From positions 218,512-282,511 of the forward strand of contig NZ_JAGFNU010000005.1 of assembly GCF_018457175.1 (NCBI RefSeq): a stretch of DNA of 64,000 nucleotides. Reading direction: 5' to 3'. This DNA comes from Pseudohalocynthiibacter aestuariivivens. GTDB lineage: Bacteria; Pseudomonadota; Alphaproteobacteria; Rhodobacterales; Rhodobacteraceae. The notes beneath the pieces are model-generated. The model had not been told where the DNA came from. It searched no databases and worked only from the letters and a program-made list of their open reading frames with translations. This document shows, piece by piece, positions 43,307 to 53,294 of the stretch. A program made the position numbers and the translations under genes. Within the stretch, counting starts at the first letter, position 1; each line of letters starts with the position of its first letter.

Positions 43307-44302
43307 ATGCGCGCAATGGTTTTACACGCTGCAAATTCAAAGCTCCGGCTTGAACACGTCGCACGTCCATCCCTCAGACCCAATCAGGTTCAAATCAAGG
43401 TTGAAGCCTGCGGCGTTTGCAGAACCGATCTTCATATTGTTGATGGTGAATTGACCAAGCCCACCCTGCCCCTGATCCCCGGCCATGAAATTGTCGGACG
43501 GGTTGTTGCGATAGGCAAAGAAGCATCCGGTGTTCGCGTTGGCCAGCGCGTCGGTGTTCCCTGGCTTGGCCACACGTGCGGAACCTGCAACTATTGCATT
43601 AGCGATAAGGAAAACCTCTGCGATAACCCGGGTTTTACGGGGTACACATTAAACGGAGGGTTCGCCGAAGAATGCATAGCAGATGCGCGGTTTGTTTTCC
43701 CGCTGCCGGAAAATGCGGACCCTGTAGCGCTGGCACCATTGCTTTGTGCGGGCTTGATTGGATATCGCAGCCTCAGGCTGGCAGGCGATGCGAAGCGGCT
43801 CGGGATTTATGGCTTTGGGGCAGCAGCGCACATAATAGCGCAGGTAGCTGTTTGGCAGGGGCGTGAAATCTATGCGCTGACACGGCCAGGTGACATTGCT
43901 GCGCAGGATTTTGCTAGACAGATCGGCGCTGTCTGGGCTGGAGGCTCAGACGAAGCACCGCCCACATTGCTCGATGCTGCACTGATCTTCGCCCCGGTCG
44001 GGGCGCTTGTGCCCAAAGCGCTTAAAGCGCTGTGCAAGGGCGGGCGCGTCGTCTGTGGTGGCATTCACATGAGCGATATTCCTGCGTTTCCCTATACGGA
44101 CTTGTGGAACGAGAGGCATATAATGTCTGTTGCGAATCTAACGCGGCAGGACGGTGAAGAGTTCTTTCCCCTGGCTGAAAAGGCATGTGTGCAAACAGTG
44201 ACACAAGCGTATCCGCTGGAAGACGCAAATCGTGCACTCGATGATCTGAAGCACGGTCGATTACAGGGAGCAGCGGTACTAGTCCCGAACTTTGGCACAT
44301 GA
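43307..44302 (+). CDS. Zinc-dependent alcohol dehydrogenase
   Basis: A 331-residue medium-chain dehydrogenase. The catalytic zinc site shows as CGVCRTDLHIVDG and LIPGHEIVG, and the structural zinc cysteines are in CGTCNYCISDKENLC. The cofactor-binding region LGIYGFGAAAHI is typical of the AdhP/AdhA type. It oxidises or reduces primary alcohols and aldehydes. A strong ribosome binding site (TAGGGGAACACTT) precedes the ATG at 43307, and an FNR-type box lies upstream. In many alphaproteobacteria this ADH is one of a set of genes induced at low oxygen; the context here agrees with that. Confidence 0.9.
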   Translation: MRAMVLHAANSKLRLEHVARPSLRPNQVQIKVEACGVCRTDLHIVDGELTKPTLPLIPGHEIVGRVVAIGKEASGVRVGQRVGVPWLGHTCGTCNYCISDKENLCDNPGFTGYTLNGGFAEECIADARFVFPLPENADPVALAPLLCAGLIGYRSLRLAGDAKRLGIYGFGAAAHIIAQVAVWQGREIYALTRPGDIAAQDFARQIGAVWAGGSDEAPPTLLDAALIFAPVGALVPKALKALCKGGRVVCGGIHMSDIPAFPYTDLWNERHIMSVANLTRQDGEEFFPLAEKACVQTVTQAYPLEDANRALDDLKHGRLQGAAVLVPNFGT

Positions 44303-44334
44303 ATCCATGCATTCTGCCAGACGACGAACAATCA

Positions 44335-44991
44335 CTATTCTGCCGTAGATTTTGCAAAACTTCTTACAAACCAATCGGCAGCCAAATCTACCACTGAGTC
44401 CAGAGTTCCCGGTTCTTCGAATAAATGAGTCGCGTGCGGGACGAGGGTCATCTTGTGGTCACAAGTAAACTGATGCGCAGCATCTTCATTCAGCTTTATC
44501 ACCTGATAGTCCGCCCCCCCGACTATAAGAAATGTGGGTGCCGTGACTTTAGAAAGCTCCGCACCAGCAAGATCAGGACGACCTCCGCGCGAGACAACAG
44601 TGACAATCAACTCCTTTTGCCAAGACGCCGCGACAAGCGCGGCTGCAGCACCAGTGCTCGCGCCAAACAAACCCATCTTTAACTGTGAAAGCTCGGGTTG
44701 ATCGCGGACCCATTCAATTGCTTCTAACAAGCGTCCGCTGAGCAGCGGGATATCGAATACCTTCTCTCGATCAGCCGCCTCCGCTTCAGTCAGTAAATCG
44801 AAAAGCAAAGTCGCAATGTTGCGTTCGGCCAAACGATCCGCAACATAATTGTTGCGCGGACTCAGGCGGCTGCTGCCAGCACCATGTGCAAAAACAACAA
44901 GACCGAGTGCGTCATCGGGCAATCTAAGAATGCCTTCCTGTGATTTACTCCCAAGGATAACATTACGTTTTTCAATTTTTACATTGTTCAA
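44335..44991 (-). CDS. Dienelactone-hydrolase-type alpha/beta hydrolase
   Basis: A 218-residue alpha/beta hydrolase whose nucleophile motif is FGASTGAAAA, with an oxyanion region in VVFAHGAGSS, acidic residue in LIVGGADYQVI and a histidine near PHATHLF. It is of the short dienelactone-hydrolase-like kind often found beside phosphoribosyltransferases in redox or stress clusters. It faces the ADH gene tail to tail and lies 155 bases after the proline-rich gene on the same strand. No FNR-type box is visible immediately before it. The substrate is unknown. Confidence 0.82.
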   Translation of the reverse strand: MNNVKIEKRNVILGSKSQEGILRLPDDALGLVVFAHGAGSSRLSPRNNYVADRLAERNIATLLFDLLTEAEAADREKVFDIPLLSGRLLEAIEWVRDQPELSQLKMGLFGASTGAAAALVAASWQKELIVTVVSRGGRPDLAGAELSKVTAPTFLIVGGADYQVIKLNEDAAHQFTCDHKMTLVPHATHLFEEPGTLDSVVDLAADWFVRSFAKSTAE

Positions 44992-45146
44992 GGTGATTTA
45001 CTCCTAACTCGGCCAGATGAAGCTGCGAAACTTATTTCTGCTTACTCCGATACGGCGGGCGAATTATTGGCGTTCAGAACAGCGCCCTGCCAAAAATTAA
45101 TCGCATACAAAGTTACTGGCTGCGTCCGATCAAGGTCTGACTTTTA

Positions 45147-45419
45147 TCAAACCTCTCGAAATTCAGGCGGAGGATCCACTGGTTGCGGGATCTCCGGCGT
45201 TGGTGGCTGCGGGTAAGGCTCCGTAGGTGAAGGATCTTCATTAGGTTGAGGTTCGGGAACAGGGTCTACCGGTTGGGGGGCCTCAGGTGTAGGAGGCTCC
45301 GGCGTTTCCTGGGCTTCTAAAAGGATGTGGTGTGCATCAGCTATTCGAGATGGCGCAACGACAAACGCCACCGTTTGATCTTGTCCAAATTCTAACATGT
45401 TCGCAAATTGCCTTTCCAT
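45147..45419 (-). CDS. Proline-rich small protein of unknown function
   Basis: A 90-residue protein with an ordered start (MERQFANMLEFGQDQ) and a C-terminal half made of P/E-rich repeats in which PPTPEAPQPVDP and PPTPEIPQPVDP occur about 30 residues apart. It has no signal peptide. It follows the host-attachment-like gene by 34 bases and is probably co-transcribed from the FNR-type promoter. I do not recognise a family and offer no function. Confidence 0.55.
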   Translation of the reverse strand: MERQFANMLEFGQDQTVAFVVAPSRIADAHHILLEAQETPEPPTPEAPQPVDPVPEPQPNEDPSPTEPYPQPPTPEIPQPVDPPPEFREV

Positions 45420-45453
45420 TTCACCACCCTCTTATGGTTCTCCTGTTTGATGT

Positions 45454-45891
45454 TCAGGCAGCAATAACGTCTTCAAGATGATCCGAGAGGTCCTCAATCG
45501 GGATATGCGTCAAGTCTTTGGCGACTTCAGCAAGCACTTTGTCTTTTAGAGAACCTTTGATGGCTGCACGCAACGTTCCGAGCATATGCGGTGCAGCAAC
45601 GAGTATCAGCCGATCAAACGCGGACTTGCGCAAGCCATCTTCCAGTCGCCCGATGAGCGTCGCAGCAAAACTGGCTTCCGCCTGTCGTTTCGGGTCTGGC
45701 TGAGCAACAGCTGACTTTCCGTGCCCAAAACGGCTGTGTCCCATGCCGGGTTCATCAGAGTACTCGGCGGGAGGTTCGCTTTCAAAAGTCATGCCTTCGA
45801 GTGCTGCAAACCCCTTGCCCGGCCCTTCGTTCACAACCACTCGTGCAACGCCCGCATTTGCAAGAATGACCCACGTCACAGTCGGTTTCAT
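45454..45891 (-). CDS. Host-attachment-protein-like (AtsE/baeRF family) protein
   Basis: A 145-residue protein of the family named for attachment to plant cells. It begins VTWVILANAGVARVV, has GMGHSRFGHGKSAV in the middle and a C-terminal FDRLILVAAPHMLGTLR typical of the domain, which is distantly related to a release-factor/eRF1-like fold. The true role is unsettled; in many alphaproteobacteria it is part of low-oxygen or stress regulons. An FNR-type box lies upstream, ending 59 bases before the ATG. It leads a short operon with the proline-rich gene. Confidence 0.82.
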   Translation of the reverse strand: MKPTVTWVILANAGVARVVVNEGPGKGFAALEGMTFESEPPAEYSDEPGMGHSRFGHGKSAVAQPDPKRQAEASFAATLIGRLEDGLRKSAFDRLILVAAPHMLGTLRAAIKGSLKDKVLAEVAKDLTHIPIEDLSDHLEDVIAA

Positions 45892-45950
45892 AGTCTTTCT
45901 CCTAACGTTGTCTCGCAGCTACAAAATGCGCCAACTCAACGAAGGCGGTG

Positions 45951-45964
45951 CTGATTTAGATCAA
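45951..45964. promoter_or_regulatory. FNR/FixK-type box upstream of host-attachment-like gene
   Basis: CTGATTTAGATCAA matches TTGAT-N4-ATCAA with one change at the first base. Reading on the minus strand, it lies 60 bases upstream of the start at 45891, as with the other boxes. Confidence 0.65.
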
Positions 45965-46144
45965 TTGTCCTCGAAAAACTTGCTGCACCCCCAGTATTGA
46001 ACCAGCGATTTGAGCCATTCAAATTCTATACAGTGCAGGAGGTGTTCTAAAGTGTAATACAGTCGCAAACTGAACCTGTGGGCCGGGACAGAAGACACAA
46101 ATGGCGGTTTTTTTGTTTTCTCGTAGATGTTTTGTGCACCGGAT

Positions 46145-46393
46145 TCACTTGTGCAGACTGCCGACAAGATAGGTCAGTAAATCATTGAATGTACCCATAT
46201 GCGCATAATCTGCTTCCGGCATTGCAAGATCAAAACGTTTTCCAAGTGCGGTAACGAGTGTCAGGAAATCGATTGAATCAATATCAAATTCCTCTCGCAA
46301 ATCAGCAGCAGGGTCGATCTCTGTCACCTCAATGTCTGGCGCGATACGGTGCAGTTCTTCTTTCAAAGCAATTTGAATTTCTGCGGGTTTCAT
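46145..46393 (-). CDS. Acyl carrier protein
   Basis: An 82-residue carrier protein. The phosphopantetheine attachment site is Ser40 in FDIDSIDFLT, the usual D-S-x-x-x motif. It overlaps the E2 gene as ATGA and ends the operon acs, E1, E2, acp. A dedicated carrier in an operon making acetyl or another acyl group is uncommon and suggests an acyl-ACP product or transfer step. It is not the housekeeping AcpP, which sits in the fab cluster. Confidence 0.88.
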   Translation of the reverse strand: MKPAEIQIALKEELHRIAPDIEVTEIDPAADLREEFDIDSIDFLTLVTALGKRFDLAMPEADYAHMGTFNDLLTYLVGSLHK

Positions 46394-47571
46394 AGCGCCT
46401 CCGGAGATTGAAGTTGTTTATCAATAGCCCTGAGGAACAGAGCACCTCGGTGTCCGTCGCTGACCCGGTGGTCGGCAGCAAGTGTGAGTGTTGCAACCTC
46501 GCGCGGTACCAATATCCCGTCGTGCACCCATGGTCGGCGAGCGGGCGTCCCAATTCCAATTATCGCGACTTGGGGCGGGTATATGATACCAAACAGTTGG
46601 TCGACGCCTCGGTCGCCCAGGCTGGTTATCGTAATCGTCGCATCCGAAAGCTCTCGCGCGCGAAATCGCCCAGCGCGTACACGGATGATCAAGTCACGCA
46701 TCGCGGTCATCAGTTCATTCAGATCACGGCTTTCTGTGTCATGGATTGCCGGTGCAACAAGGCCACCACCACGAATATTGATCGCCATGCCAGCATGAAC
46801 CGCAGAGCTTTCATGATACACATTATCAGTGAAATGGCCGTTGAATTCCGGGTACTTCGACAGGGCCTTTGCAACCGCCTTCAGATATAAGGCACCCAGC
46901 AGTAAACGCTCTTCAGGCGCCCGGTTCTTGTTTGTTTCTGCAACGAAATTTACTGCGACCGATATATCGGTCGTATGTGAGAGATAGTAATGTGGGATTT
47001 CACGCTTTGATCGGGACATTGCTGCCGCAATCGCATCGCGCATCGAGAATTTTTCAGAAGCCACTGTGCCACCAATCCGTTCCTCGACATCGGAGAGCGA
47101 GATAATATCATTCGACGCGTTCGAGAGCATCTCCAGAGAGATACCGGACTGTGCCGCCAGACGTCGCGCTGCGGGCGTAATACGTAGCCTTTCGCCTTCT
47201 ATACGAGGAGTTTTAGAAGACTTGGCTGGCGCGTCTGGAGCTTTTTCAACGCATTCCGGCGGCTGTGGTGCGGCTGCTTCAGCGGTTTTAGCCGCCTCAG
47301 CTTTTCGTTCTGGCTTCGCTTCTTCAATCGTTGCGTCTTTGCCTCGGATTATTGCAAGCGGCGTTCCCACGGGCACTTTATTGCCAATCTCAACCAGATA
47401 AGACTCAAGCACTCCATTCTCAAAAATTTCAATTTCTATCGCGCCTTTTTGGGTTTCCACCACAGCAACGATATCGCCGCGTTTGACCGTTTCACCCGGT
47501 TCCTTAAGCCATTCCACCAGCGTGCCGGCCTCCATATCGGCGCCGAGAGAGGGCATGAGGAAATCGCTCAT
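46390..47571 (-). CDS. 2-oxo acid dehydrogenase E2 (dihydrolipoyl acyltransferase)
   Basis: A 393-residue E2 with one lipoyl domain (residues 1-75; lysine in [10 protein letters not shown]), an alanine/proline linker, a peripheral-subunit binding domain ([19 protein letters not shown]), and the catalytic domain with [13 protein letters not shown] near the end. It transfers the acyl group made by E1 to CoA. The lipoyl motif ETQKG differs from the usual ETDKA but keeps the lysine. It sits between fused E1 and ACP genes with 4-base overlaps. No E3 gene is present in the window, so a shared lipoamide dehydrogenase must serve. Confidence 0.88.
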   Translation of the reverse strand: MSDFLMPSLGADMEAGTLVEWLKEPGETVKRGDIVAVVETQKGAIEIEIFENGVLESYLVEIGNKVPVGTPLAIIRGKDATIEEAKPERKAEAAKTAEAAAPQPPECVEKAPDAPAKSSKTPRIEGERLRITPAARRLAAQSGISLEMLSNASNDIISLSDVEERIGGTVASEKFSMRDAIAAAMSRSKREIPHYYLSHTTDISVAVNFVAETNKNRAPEERLLLGALYLKAVAKALSKYPEFNGHFTDNVYHESSAVHAGMAINIRGGGLVAPAIHDTESRDLNELMTAMRDLIIRVRAGRFRARELSDATITITSLGDRGVDQLFGIIYPPQVAIIGIGTPARRPWVHDGILVPREVATLTLAADHRVSDGHRGALFLRAIDKQLQSPEAL

Positions 47572-49571
47572 GGGGTTATCCGGATTAGTGCTTTAACAGC
47601 CGTAACAATTTTTTCGGATTGCGGGATCGCGGCCCTTTCCAGATGTTCTGCATAAGGGATCGGAACTTCTTCGCTGCAGACCCGCGCGAGGGGCGCATCA
47701 AGATCAAAGAATGCTTCTTCGGCCAATCGCATCCCGATTTCGGCGGCAAGGCTGCCGGTTTTCCAGCCTTCGTCAACCACCAATGCCCGGTGAGTTTTGG
47801 CAACCGAAGCAAAAATTGTTTTCATATCCAGCGGACGAAGACTGCGAAGGTCAACAACCTCGGCAGCGATGCCGCCTTTTGCGAGTTCTTCGGCTGCATC
47901 AAGCGTTTTAAAAAGCGATCCACCATAGGTGATCAGAGTGATGTCCGTTCCCTCACGCCTGACCATTGCCCGGTCAATGTCTACCGGGCCGGCATTTGCC
48001 GCGAGCTGACCCGTTCGGTTGTAGAGCATGACATTTTCAAAGATCAGAACAGGGTCAGGGTCTTCCAGGGCTGTCCAAAGCATTCCGCGTGCATCTTCCA
48101 ACGTTGCCGGAGCCAGAACACGCAGGCCAGGAATATGGGCGTACCAACCCTCAAGACTGTGCGAATGCTGTGCCGCCAATTGCTTGCCCGCACCGGTCGC
48201 CATGCGGATCACGACCGGAACACCAAACTGGTTGTTTGACATATGGCGCAGTGTCGCGGCGGTGTTGAGGATTTGGTCAAGCGCCAATAGCGAGAAGTTG
48301 ACGGTCATCAATTCGACAATCGGTCGCATTCCGGCAATCGCAGCGCCTATCCCTGCACCCGTAAAACCCGATTCCGACAAGGGTGTATCACGAATCCTTT
48401 CTGGCCCGAATTGATCCAGCAAACCTTTGCTAACCGCGTAGCATCCACCGTATTCACCGACGTCTTCACCCATCAAAAACACACGATCATCGCGGGTCAT
48501 TGCATCCACAATTCCGGCCTTTACAGCGTCCCGATAGGTCGTTTCCGCGGTCTCGTCAGGCACGACGCCGACGGGTGGTGCGGGCCGTTCTTCAGCCATG
48601 ACATATTTTGTCAAAGACGAGAGCGGTTCATCGGTGCCCGCTTCGGCAAAATTTACCGCCTCTTCTATCTCGGCATCAATCTCCGCCTCTATTGTTTTGA
48701 CCTCTTCAGCTTTGATAAGCCCGTTTTGTTCTAACCATCCCTGGAATCGAACAATAGGTCCCTTTGCGCGCCATTCAGCGACTTCCTCCTTCGGTCTGTA
48801 AAGCTGCGCATCAAACATTGAATGCGCCCGGAATCGATAGGTGCGACATTCGAGAAAATAAGGTTCCCCAGTTTCCAAGATTGATTTGAGTGCGCGGCGG
48901 GCAGCCACCTCAACAGCGACGACATCCATGCCGTCAACAGCTTCTACTGTGACATCGTAGCTTCTTGCCTTAGCGCTGATATCAGTTGTTGCTTCAGATC
49001 TTCCCAGCGCTGTCCCCATTGCGTAGCCATTGTTTTCGCAAACGAACAAGACCGGCAACTTCCAAAGGGCTGCAAGGTTCATGCTTTCATGAAATTCGCC
49101 TTCGGCCACAGCACCTTCGCCGAAGAAACACGCGGTGACCGCGCCGCTCTCTTGCATCTTGTCGGCCAAACCCAAACCAACGGCCAACGGCAAACCGCCG
49201 CCAACAATCGCGTTACCTCCGCAGAAATTGGTGTCACGATTGAACAGGTGCATCGAGCCGCCTCGCCCCCCTGCACAACCTTCAGACTTGCCATACATTT
49301 CAGCCAAGATCTCTGCCATCGAAACACCCCGTGCGAGTGCATGACCATGTTCGCGGTAGGTTGCTACCACCCGATCCTTCGTTTCGAGTAACGGAATGAT
49401 GCCAGCGGCGATTGCCTCTTCACCATCATAAAGGTGCAGAAATCCGCGGATTTTCTGCTGCGTATACAACTCGGCACACTTATCCTCAAAACGCCGAATA
49501 CGGATCATACCCTTTAACAAGCCGCGAACATGTGCGTGATCAAGGCGTGGCTTAACATCTGTCACAGTCAT
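47568..49571 (-). CDS. Fused 2-oxo acid dehydrogenase E1 (alpha-beta)
   Basis: A 667-residue fusion of the alpha and beta subunits of a thiamine-diphosphate 2-oxo acid dehydrogenase. The alpha half holds the TPP-binding segment [18 protein letters not shown] then LFVCENN, and the beta half begins near residue 345 ([21 protein letters not shown], given by its ends YRDAVK and DRVFL) and contains [17 protein letters not shown]. It oxidatively decarboxylates pyruvate, acetoin or a branched keto acid. Fused forms occur in several alphaproteobacteria. With acetyl-CoA synthetase upstream, pyruvate or acetoin is the likeliest substrate. Confidence 0.88.
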   Translation of the reverse strand: MTVTDVKPRLDHAHVRGLLKGMIRIRRFEDKCAELYTQQKIRGFLHLYDGEEAIAAGIIPLLETKDRVVATYREHGHALARGVSMAEILAEMYGKSEGCAGGRGGSMHLFNRDTNFCGGNAIVGGGLPLAVGLGLADKMQESGAVTACFFGEGAVAEGEFHESMNLAALWKLPVLFVCENNGYAMGTALGRSEATTDISAKARSYDVTVEAVDGMDVVAVEVAARRALKSILETGEPYFLECRTYRFRAHSMFDAQLYRPKEEVAEWRAKGPIVRFQGWLEQNGLIKAEEVKTIEAEIDAEIEEAVNFAEAGTDEPLSSLTKYVMAEERPAPPVGVVPDETAETTYRDAVKAGIVDAMTRDDRVFLMGEDVGEYGGCYAVSKGLLDQFGPERIRDTPLSESGFTGAGIGAAIAGMRPIVELMTVNFSLLALDQILNTAATLRHMSNNQFGVPVVIRMATGAGKQLAAQHSHSLEGWYAHIPGLRVLAPATLEDARGMLWTALEDPDPVLIFENVMLYNRTGQLAANAGPVDIDRAMVRREGTDITLITYGGSLFKTLDAAEELAKGGIAAEVVDLRSLRPLDMKTIFASVAKTHRALVVDEGWKTGSLAAEIGMRLAEEAFFDLDAPLARVCSEEVPIPYAEHLERAAIPQSEKIVTAVKALIRITP

Positions 49572-51313
49572 TGTTCATCGCTTTCAAGTGTTGAAATGTC
49601 ACCTTCCGGCAGGCCAAGCTCGCGGGCTTTCAAAAGGCGCCGCATGATCTTGCCACTGCGGGTCTTTGGCAGGTTTTTCCGAAATACGATCTCTTTGGGT
49701 GCGACAGCGGGGCCAAGCCTTTTTCTAGCGTGCCCCAGCAGATCAAGCCGCAAGCCATCCTTCGCTTGATAGCCCGGCTTTAACGCAACATAGGCTTTGA
49801 CGATTTCGCCCGCAGTTTCATCAGGCAAACCTACCACCGCAACTTCCGCGACGGCCGGGTGTTCCAAAAGCGCGCTTTCGACCTCAAATGGTCCAATCAA
49901 GTGCCCGGCGCTTTTAATAACATCGTCACTACGTCCAACGAACCAGTAGTAGCCATCACTGTCACGCATCGCGAGATCACCGCTCAGATACCACCCGCCG
50001 CGGAAGCATTTGTTGTAGCGTGCTTCCTCGTGCAGATAGGCCCGCATCATCGAAGGCCACCCTGGGCGCAACGCGAGTTCGCCGATCGCAAGCGGTTCTG
50101 TAAGTTCCTGCACGTCCGTAGGTGTCACATTCAGAATTCCAGCCGTAATTCCGGGTAGTGGTTTTCCCATGGAACCTGGCTTCACATCCATGGAAGCGTA
50201 GTTGGCAATCATGATTCCGCCGGTTTCTGTTTGCCACCAATTGTCGTGGAAGGGCTGTCCAAAAACCTCGTTACCCCAGACGACTGCCTCGGGGTTGAGC
50301 GGCTCTCCTACACTTGCCATAAACCGCAGATGCGGGAACTCATGTCCCGTTGGCATATCACGCCCAGCCTTCATCAGCATCCTGATTGCTGTGGGCGCCG
50401 TGTACCAGACATTGACCCCCTCTGTTTCCAGAATGCTATACCAACGCGCGGGATCAAAATCGGCTTCGTCAACAATCATCGTGACCCCGATCACGAGGGG
50501 CGCGATGATCCCGTAAGACGTACCGGTCACCCATCCGGGATCTGCCGTGCACCAATATGTGTCTGTCGGCCTCAGATCGAGCGCGAACCGCCCGGTCACG
50601 TGGTGCGCCACGACCGCCTCGTGCACATGCACAACGCCTTTCGGCCGACCCGTGGTGCCCGATGTAAAATGCAAAAGCGCCATATCCTCTGGCTTCATCG
50701 GCACAGTGGAAAACTCATCAGATGCGGTGTCCATCAGGTCGGTCAGCAGGTTCGTGCCTTCCGCTTCCCCGTCAATCAGAAAGACATTGCGGAGGCTTGG
50801 CAATTCGGCCCTGATCCCCTTTACCTTTCGTCTGTAAAGGCTGGCTGAAGTTATCAAAGCGTTCGCACCACCAATCTCCATACGTGCTTTGATAGGTTCT
50901 GGCCCAAAAGCTGAAAACAGTGGGCAGAAAACACAACCAGCCTTGAGTGTTCCTAGGGCTGCGATAAAAAGCTCTGGTTTTCGCCCGAGAAGCGAATAGA
51001 CGCGATCACCTTTCTTTATGCCTTGCGCTTGAAGCACATTGGCAAATTTGTTTGTCAGGTGTGCGAGTTCTTCATAAGTAAACTCTGTCCGCTCTCCGGT
51101 TTTGGCGATCCACCTTAAAGCAATTTTCTCGCCTTGGCCCAATATGAGATGTTTGTCGATCGCTTCATGCGCTATATTCAGCGCGCCACCCGGCATAAAA
51201 TCCAACACGTCGTGTGCTGCCGACCAGGAAAATGTCGCGAGCGCGGTTTCATAGTCAGGCAAGTTTGCTGAGCGGCGAATATTTTCCGATTTTATGATTT
51301 TGTTTTTATCCAT
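49568..51313 (-). CDS. Acetate-CoA ligase, AMP-forming (AcsA-type)
   Basis: A 581-residue ANL enzyme. The ATP-binding loop is [20 protein letters not shown], the middle motif is [10 protein letters not shown], and the C-terminal catalytic lysine is in TRSGKIMRR. The length and motifs fit the shorter AcsA-type ligases of about 570-590 residues. It makes acetyl-CoA from acetate, though propionate is possible. It is the first gene of the operon acs, E1, E2, acp, with an FNR-type box 60 bases upstream, and overlaps E1 by 4 bases. Confidence 0.9.
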   Translation of the reverse strand: MDKNKIIKSENIRRSANLPDYETALATFSWSAAHDVLDFMPGGALNIAHEAIDKHLILGQGEKIALRWIAKTGERTEFTYEELAHLTNKFANVLQAQGIKKGDRVYSLLGRKPELFIAALGTLKAGCVFCPLFSAFGPEPIKARMEIGGANALITSASLYRRKVKGIRAELPSLRNVFLIDGEAEGTNLLTDLMDTASDEFSTVPMKPEDMALLHFTSGTTGRPKGVVHVHEAVVAHHVTGRFALDLRPTDTYWCTADPGWVTGTSYGIIAPLVIGVTMIVDEADFDPARWYSILETEGVNVWYTAPTAIRMLMKAGRDMPTGHEFPHLRFMASVGEPLNPEAVVWGNEVFGQPFHDNWWQTETGGIMIANYASMDVKPGSMGKPLPGITAGILNVTPTDVQELTEPLAIGELALRPGWPSMMRAYLHEEARYNKCFRGGWYLSGDLAMRDSDGYYWFVGRSDDVIKSAGHLIGPFEVESALLEHPAVAEVAVVGLPDETAGEIVKAYVALKPGYQAKDGLRLDLLGHARKRLGPAVAPKEIVFRKNLPKTRSGKIMRRLLKARELGLPEGDISTLESDEQ

Positions 51314-51372
51314 TGCTGAAGGCTCGAATTTACCAAGTCAGCAGAAGTGTACGTGATCGGAAAGCTTCGTGA

Positions 51373-51386
51373 ATGATATCAGTCAA
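51373..51386. promoter_or_regulatory. FNR/FixK-type box upstream of acs operon
   Basis: ATGATATCAGTCAA matches TTGAT-N4-GTCAA except for the first base. It lies 60 bases upstream of the acs start at 51313 on the minus strand. Confidence 0.6.
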
Positions 51387-51478
51387 TTTCGGGCCAAATC
51401 GTTATTTCTAAGATTTTGAATCCAATGCCTATTGGCACTGCAATCAGGTATCAATTTGGCAAAGAACGCAGTGACGAA

Positions 51479-51492
51479 TTGACCATCGTCAA
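51479..51492. promoter_or_regulatory. FNR/FixK-type box upstream of CBS gene
   Basis: TTGACCATCGTCAA is a full match to the FNR-family consensus and has symmetric half-sites. It ends 55 bases before the GTG start of the CBS-domain gene. Confidence 0.75.
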
Positions 51493-51547
51493 TAACAAAA
51501 CCCCTGCTGTCGTTCATAATGCAGCAGTTTTTCGATGGAGAATTGTC

Positions 51548-51967
51548 GTGGAAATCTCAAAAGCTATGCACAGAAATGCTGATTGGGTCAGCACCGAAAC
51601 TTCAGTAGCCGATATCGCTAAATTACTAAAGAAGAACGACATAGGTGCAGTTCCGGTGCAGGAAAATGATAAGTTGGTTGGAATAATCACTGACCGGGAC
51701 TTGGTTCTTCGCGTAACTGCTGAGGGTCGTGACCCGGAGAAGACAAGTGCCAAAGAGGTGATGAGCCAGAATGTCATCTACTGCGAAACGCACCAGACTG
51801 TAGAAGATGCAATTCATCTGATGGACCAGAAAAAGATCCGCCGCCTACCTGTTTTGGATGAAAAAAAACAAGTTGTTGGAATGCTTTCTGTGGGCGACAT
51901 TTCACATTCGGTAAGCCGTGAACTGGTTGGGGAATTGATGCACGCTGTTTCTGATCACCACTCGTGA
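51548..51967 (+). CDS. Tandem CBS-domain protein
   Basis: A 139-residue protein made of two CBS motifs (VADIAKLLKKNDIGAVPVQ then KLVGIITDRDLV, and TVEDAIHLMDQKKIRRLPVLD then VVGMLSVGDIS). Pairs of CBS motifs bind adenosine nucleotides and act as energy sensors. The start is GTG at 51548 with GGAG upstream; a longer frame to 51416 would run across the FNR-type box. Small CBS proteins of this type are often in low-oxygen regulons of proteobacteria. The partner it regulates is unknown. Confidence 0.85.
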   Translation: MEISKAMHRNADWVSTETSVADIAKLLKKNDIGAVPVQENDKLVGIITDRDLVLRVTAEGRDPEKTSAKEVMSQNVIYCETHQTVEDAIHLMDQKKIRRLPVLDEKKQVVGMLSVGDISHSVSRELVGELMHAVSDHHS

Positions 51968-52591
51968 AGCCTGGGATTTGATCGAGGTTCTGCAATACTA
52001 CGCTCTGGAAAGTAAAAAAACTTAGTACTATCAGGATGATCTTACGCGAGCTTTAGACGATGATTTTGCCGAGGGTCACCAGGACTGTCCTTGTCACGCG
52101 CGAGGTTGATAAATGCACTATAGCACTGGTATCGATTCAAAATCATGCGGCACTTTTTGGCGATGCCAATTCTCGTAATCTTTTCTTACTTGTGCTTCGT
52201 AACGCCCATTCAAAGCCGGCGATTATCGAAATTATGTGAACCCTTTAACCAGGCGATCATGTTAAATTGTATTTCCTTCAGACAGCGCACCAAGACAAAT
52301 ACTAAATTCTATTTTAGATAGAATTACTGGTTTATAGTTTCTTTAAAATTGTATTTATAAGGGTGACACGCTCAACCCAATCGGATACCAACTCCGAAAA
52401 TCTACCTGGGGGTTTTCATGTTTCTTTTTTCTATCGAAGGTTGTTATTTCATTTCAACTACCTATGCCCTGGATGCAGTTGGCCGACATCCTAACATTTC
52501 GTGCCAAAATATCGAATTTACTGAAGAAAATCAGTAAAGGCTAAACATCAAAATCCGCACTAAAGAAACTACCTTCCGATAGGAAAGTTAA
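51968..52591. other. Long intergenic region with one inverted repeat
   Basis: A mostly AT-rich, noncoding stretch. At 52305-52325, AATTCTAT and ATAGAATT flank a 5-base centre, a possible operator or stem. No protein is recognisable, and the CBS gene's terminator was not found. Confidence 0.45.
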
Positions 52592-53011
52592 ATGGTAGCA
52601 ACAAAGCTGAAAAAATCCATTCATGCCGCGCGAAAGACAATTTTTGCTGCTCTGGTAAACCAACTTCACAAACGGAAAGAAATGATCCCTTTTAAGAGTG
52701 ATTTGGTTAGCGCCAAAGGTTTCTTGGAAGTGGTTAAGGTCTGCAAGCTTGCTTGGCTCAAACCCAAAGGAGACAAGACCCTTGGCGATGTTCGGGTCTG
52801 GGGGGGTGAAATGGTCTTCATCCTGTTGCTGCTGGCCGTCGCGGTGACCGGGCTAATGCTCTACGCTGTTGGAGGCTCAGTTTTGATGCCCGCACTCCTG
52901 ACGCTGCATCTTGGTGCTATTCTGGCCTTCTTCCTGCTAATGCCATTTTCCAAGATGGTGCACGGGTTTTATCGCCTCACCTCGCTTGTGCGCGACGCGC
53001 AACTCAAATGA
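52592..53011 (+). pseudogene. TcuB-like membrane subunit, C-terminal fragment
   Basis: After an unrelated basic N-terminus of about 30 residues, the protein shows the last part of the TcuB/CitB membrane subunit: two hydrophobic helices (residues 72-92 and 97-116) and the FSKMVHGFYRLTSL end typical of that family. Full TcuB, which passes electrons from tricarballylate oxidation and carries iron-sulfur clusters and heme, is about 370 residues. The iron-sulfur part is missing. It has a good AGGAAAG site before the ATG, so the fragment may be translated. A remnant is the likeliest reading. Confidence 0.6.
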
Positions 53012-53253
53012 ACACCTACATGCAACAGCTTTCCTATCACGCCGTATGAACGAGGTTTTACCAGATTTACCGAGATGACGTGACCGCGCTGCAGCGGCCC
53101 TAAGAGGGGTGTAAAAGGCTGCTTTGGGACGTCTTTACATGTGGTTAGGAACTGGCACGATGGACGCGCGTTTTGTTATTCCTGAGTTGGAAAGCAGTAA
53201 CATCCAGCGACATCACTGGAATTAGGAATTACGTTGCTGATCAATCCCTAACT

Positions 53254-53273
53254 AATATAACATATGTTATATT
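53254..53273. promoter_or_regulatory. Perfect 20-base palindrome before rpiR-type gene
   Basis: AATATAACATATGTTATATT reads the same on both strands and lies 21 bases before the ATG of the RpiR-family gene. RpiR-family proteins commonly bind such palindromes and repress their own gene, so this is a strong autoregulation candidate. Confidence 0.65.
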
Positions 53274-53294
53274 CTAAGCAGCAAGACGAATCGC

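Noticed and set aside
49568..51313. Calling the acs gene a propionate or long-chain acyl-CoA ligase
   Set aside because: The context of pyruvate-type dehydrogenase and the short AcsA-like length favour acetate; a specificity assay would decide.
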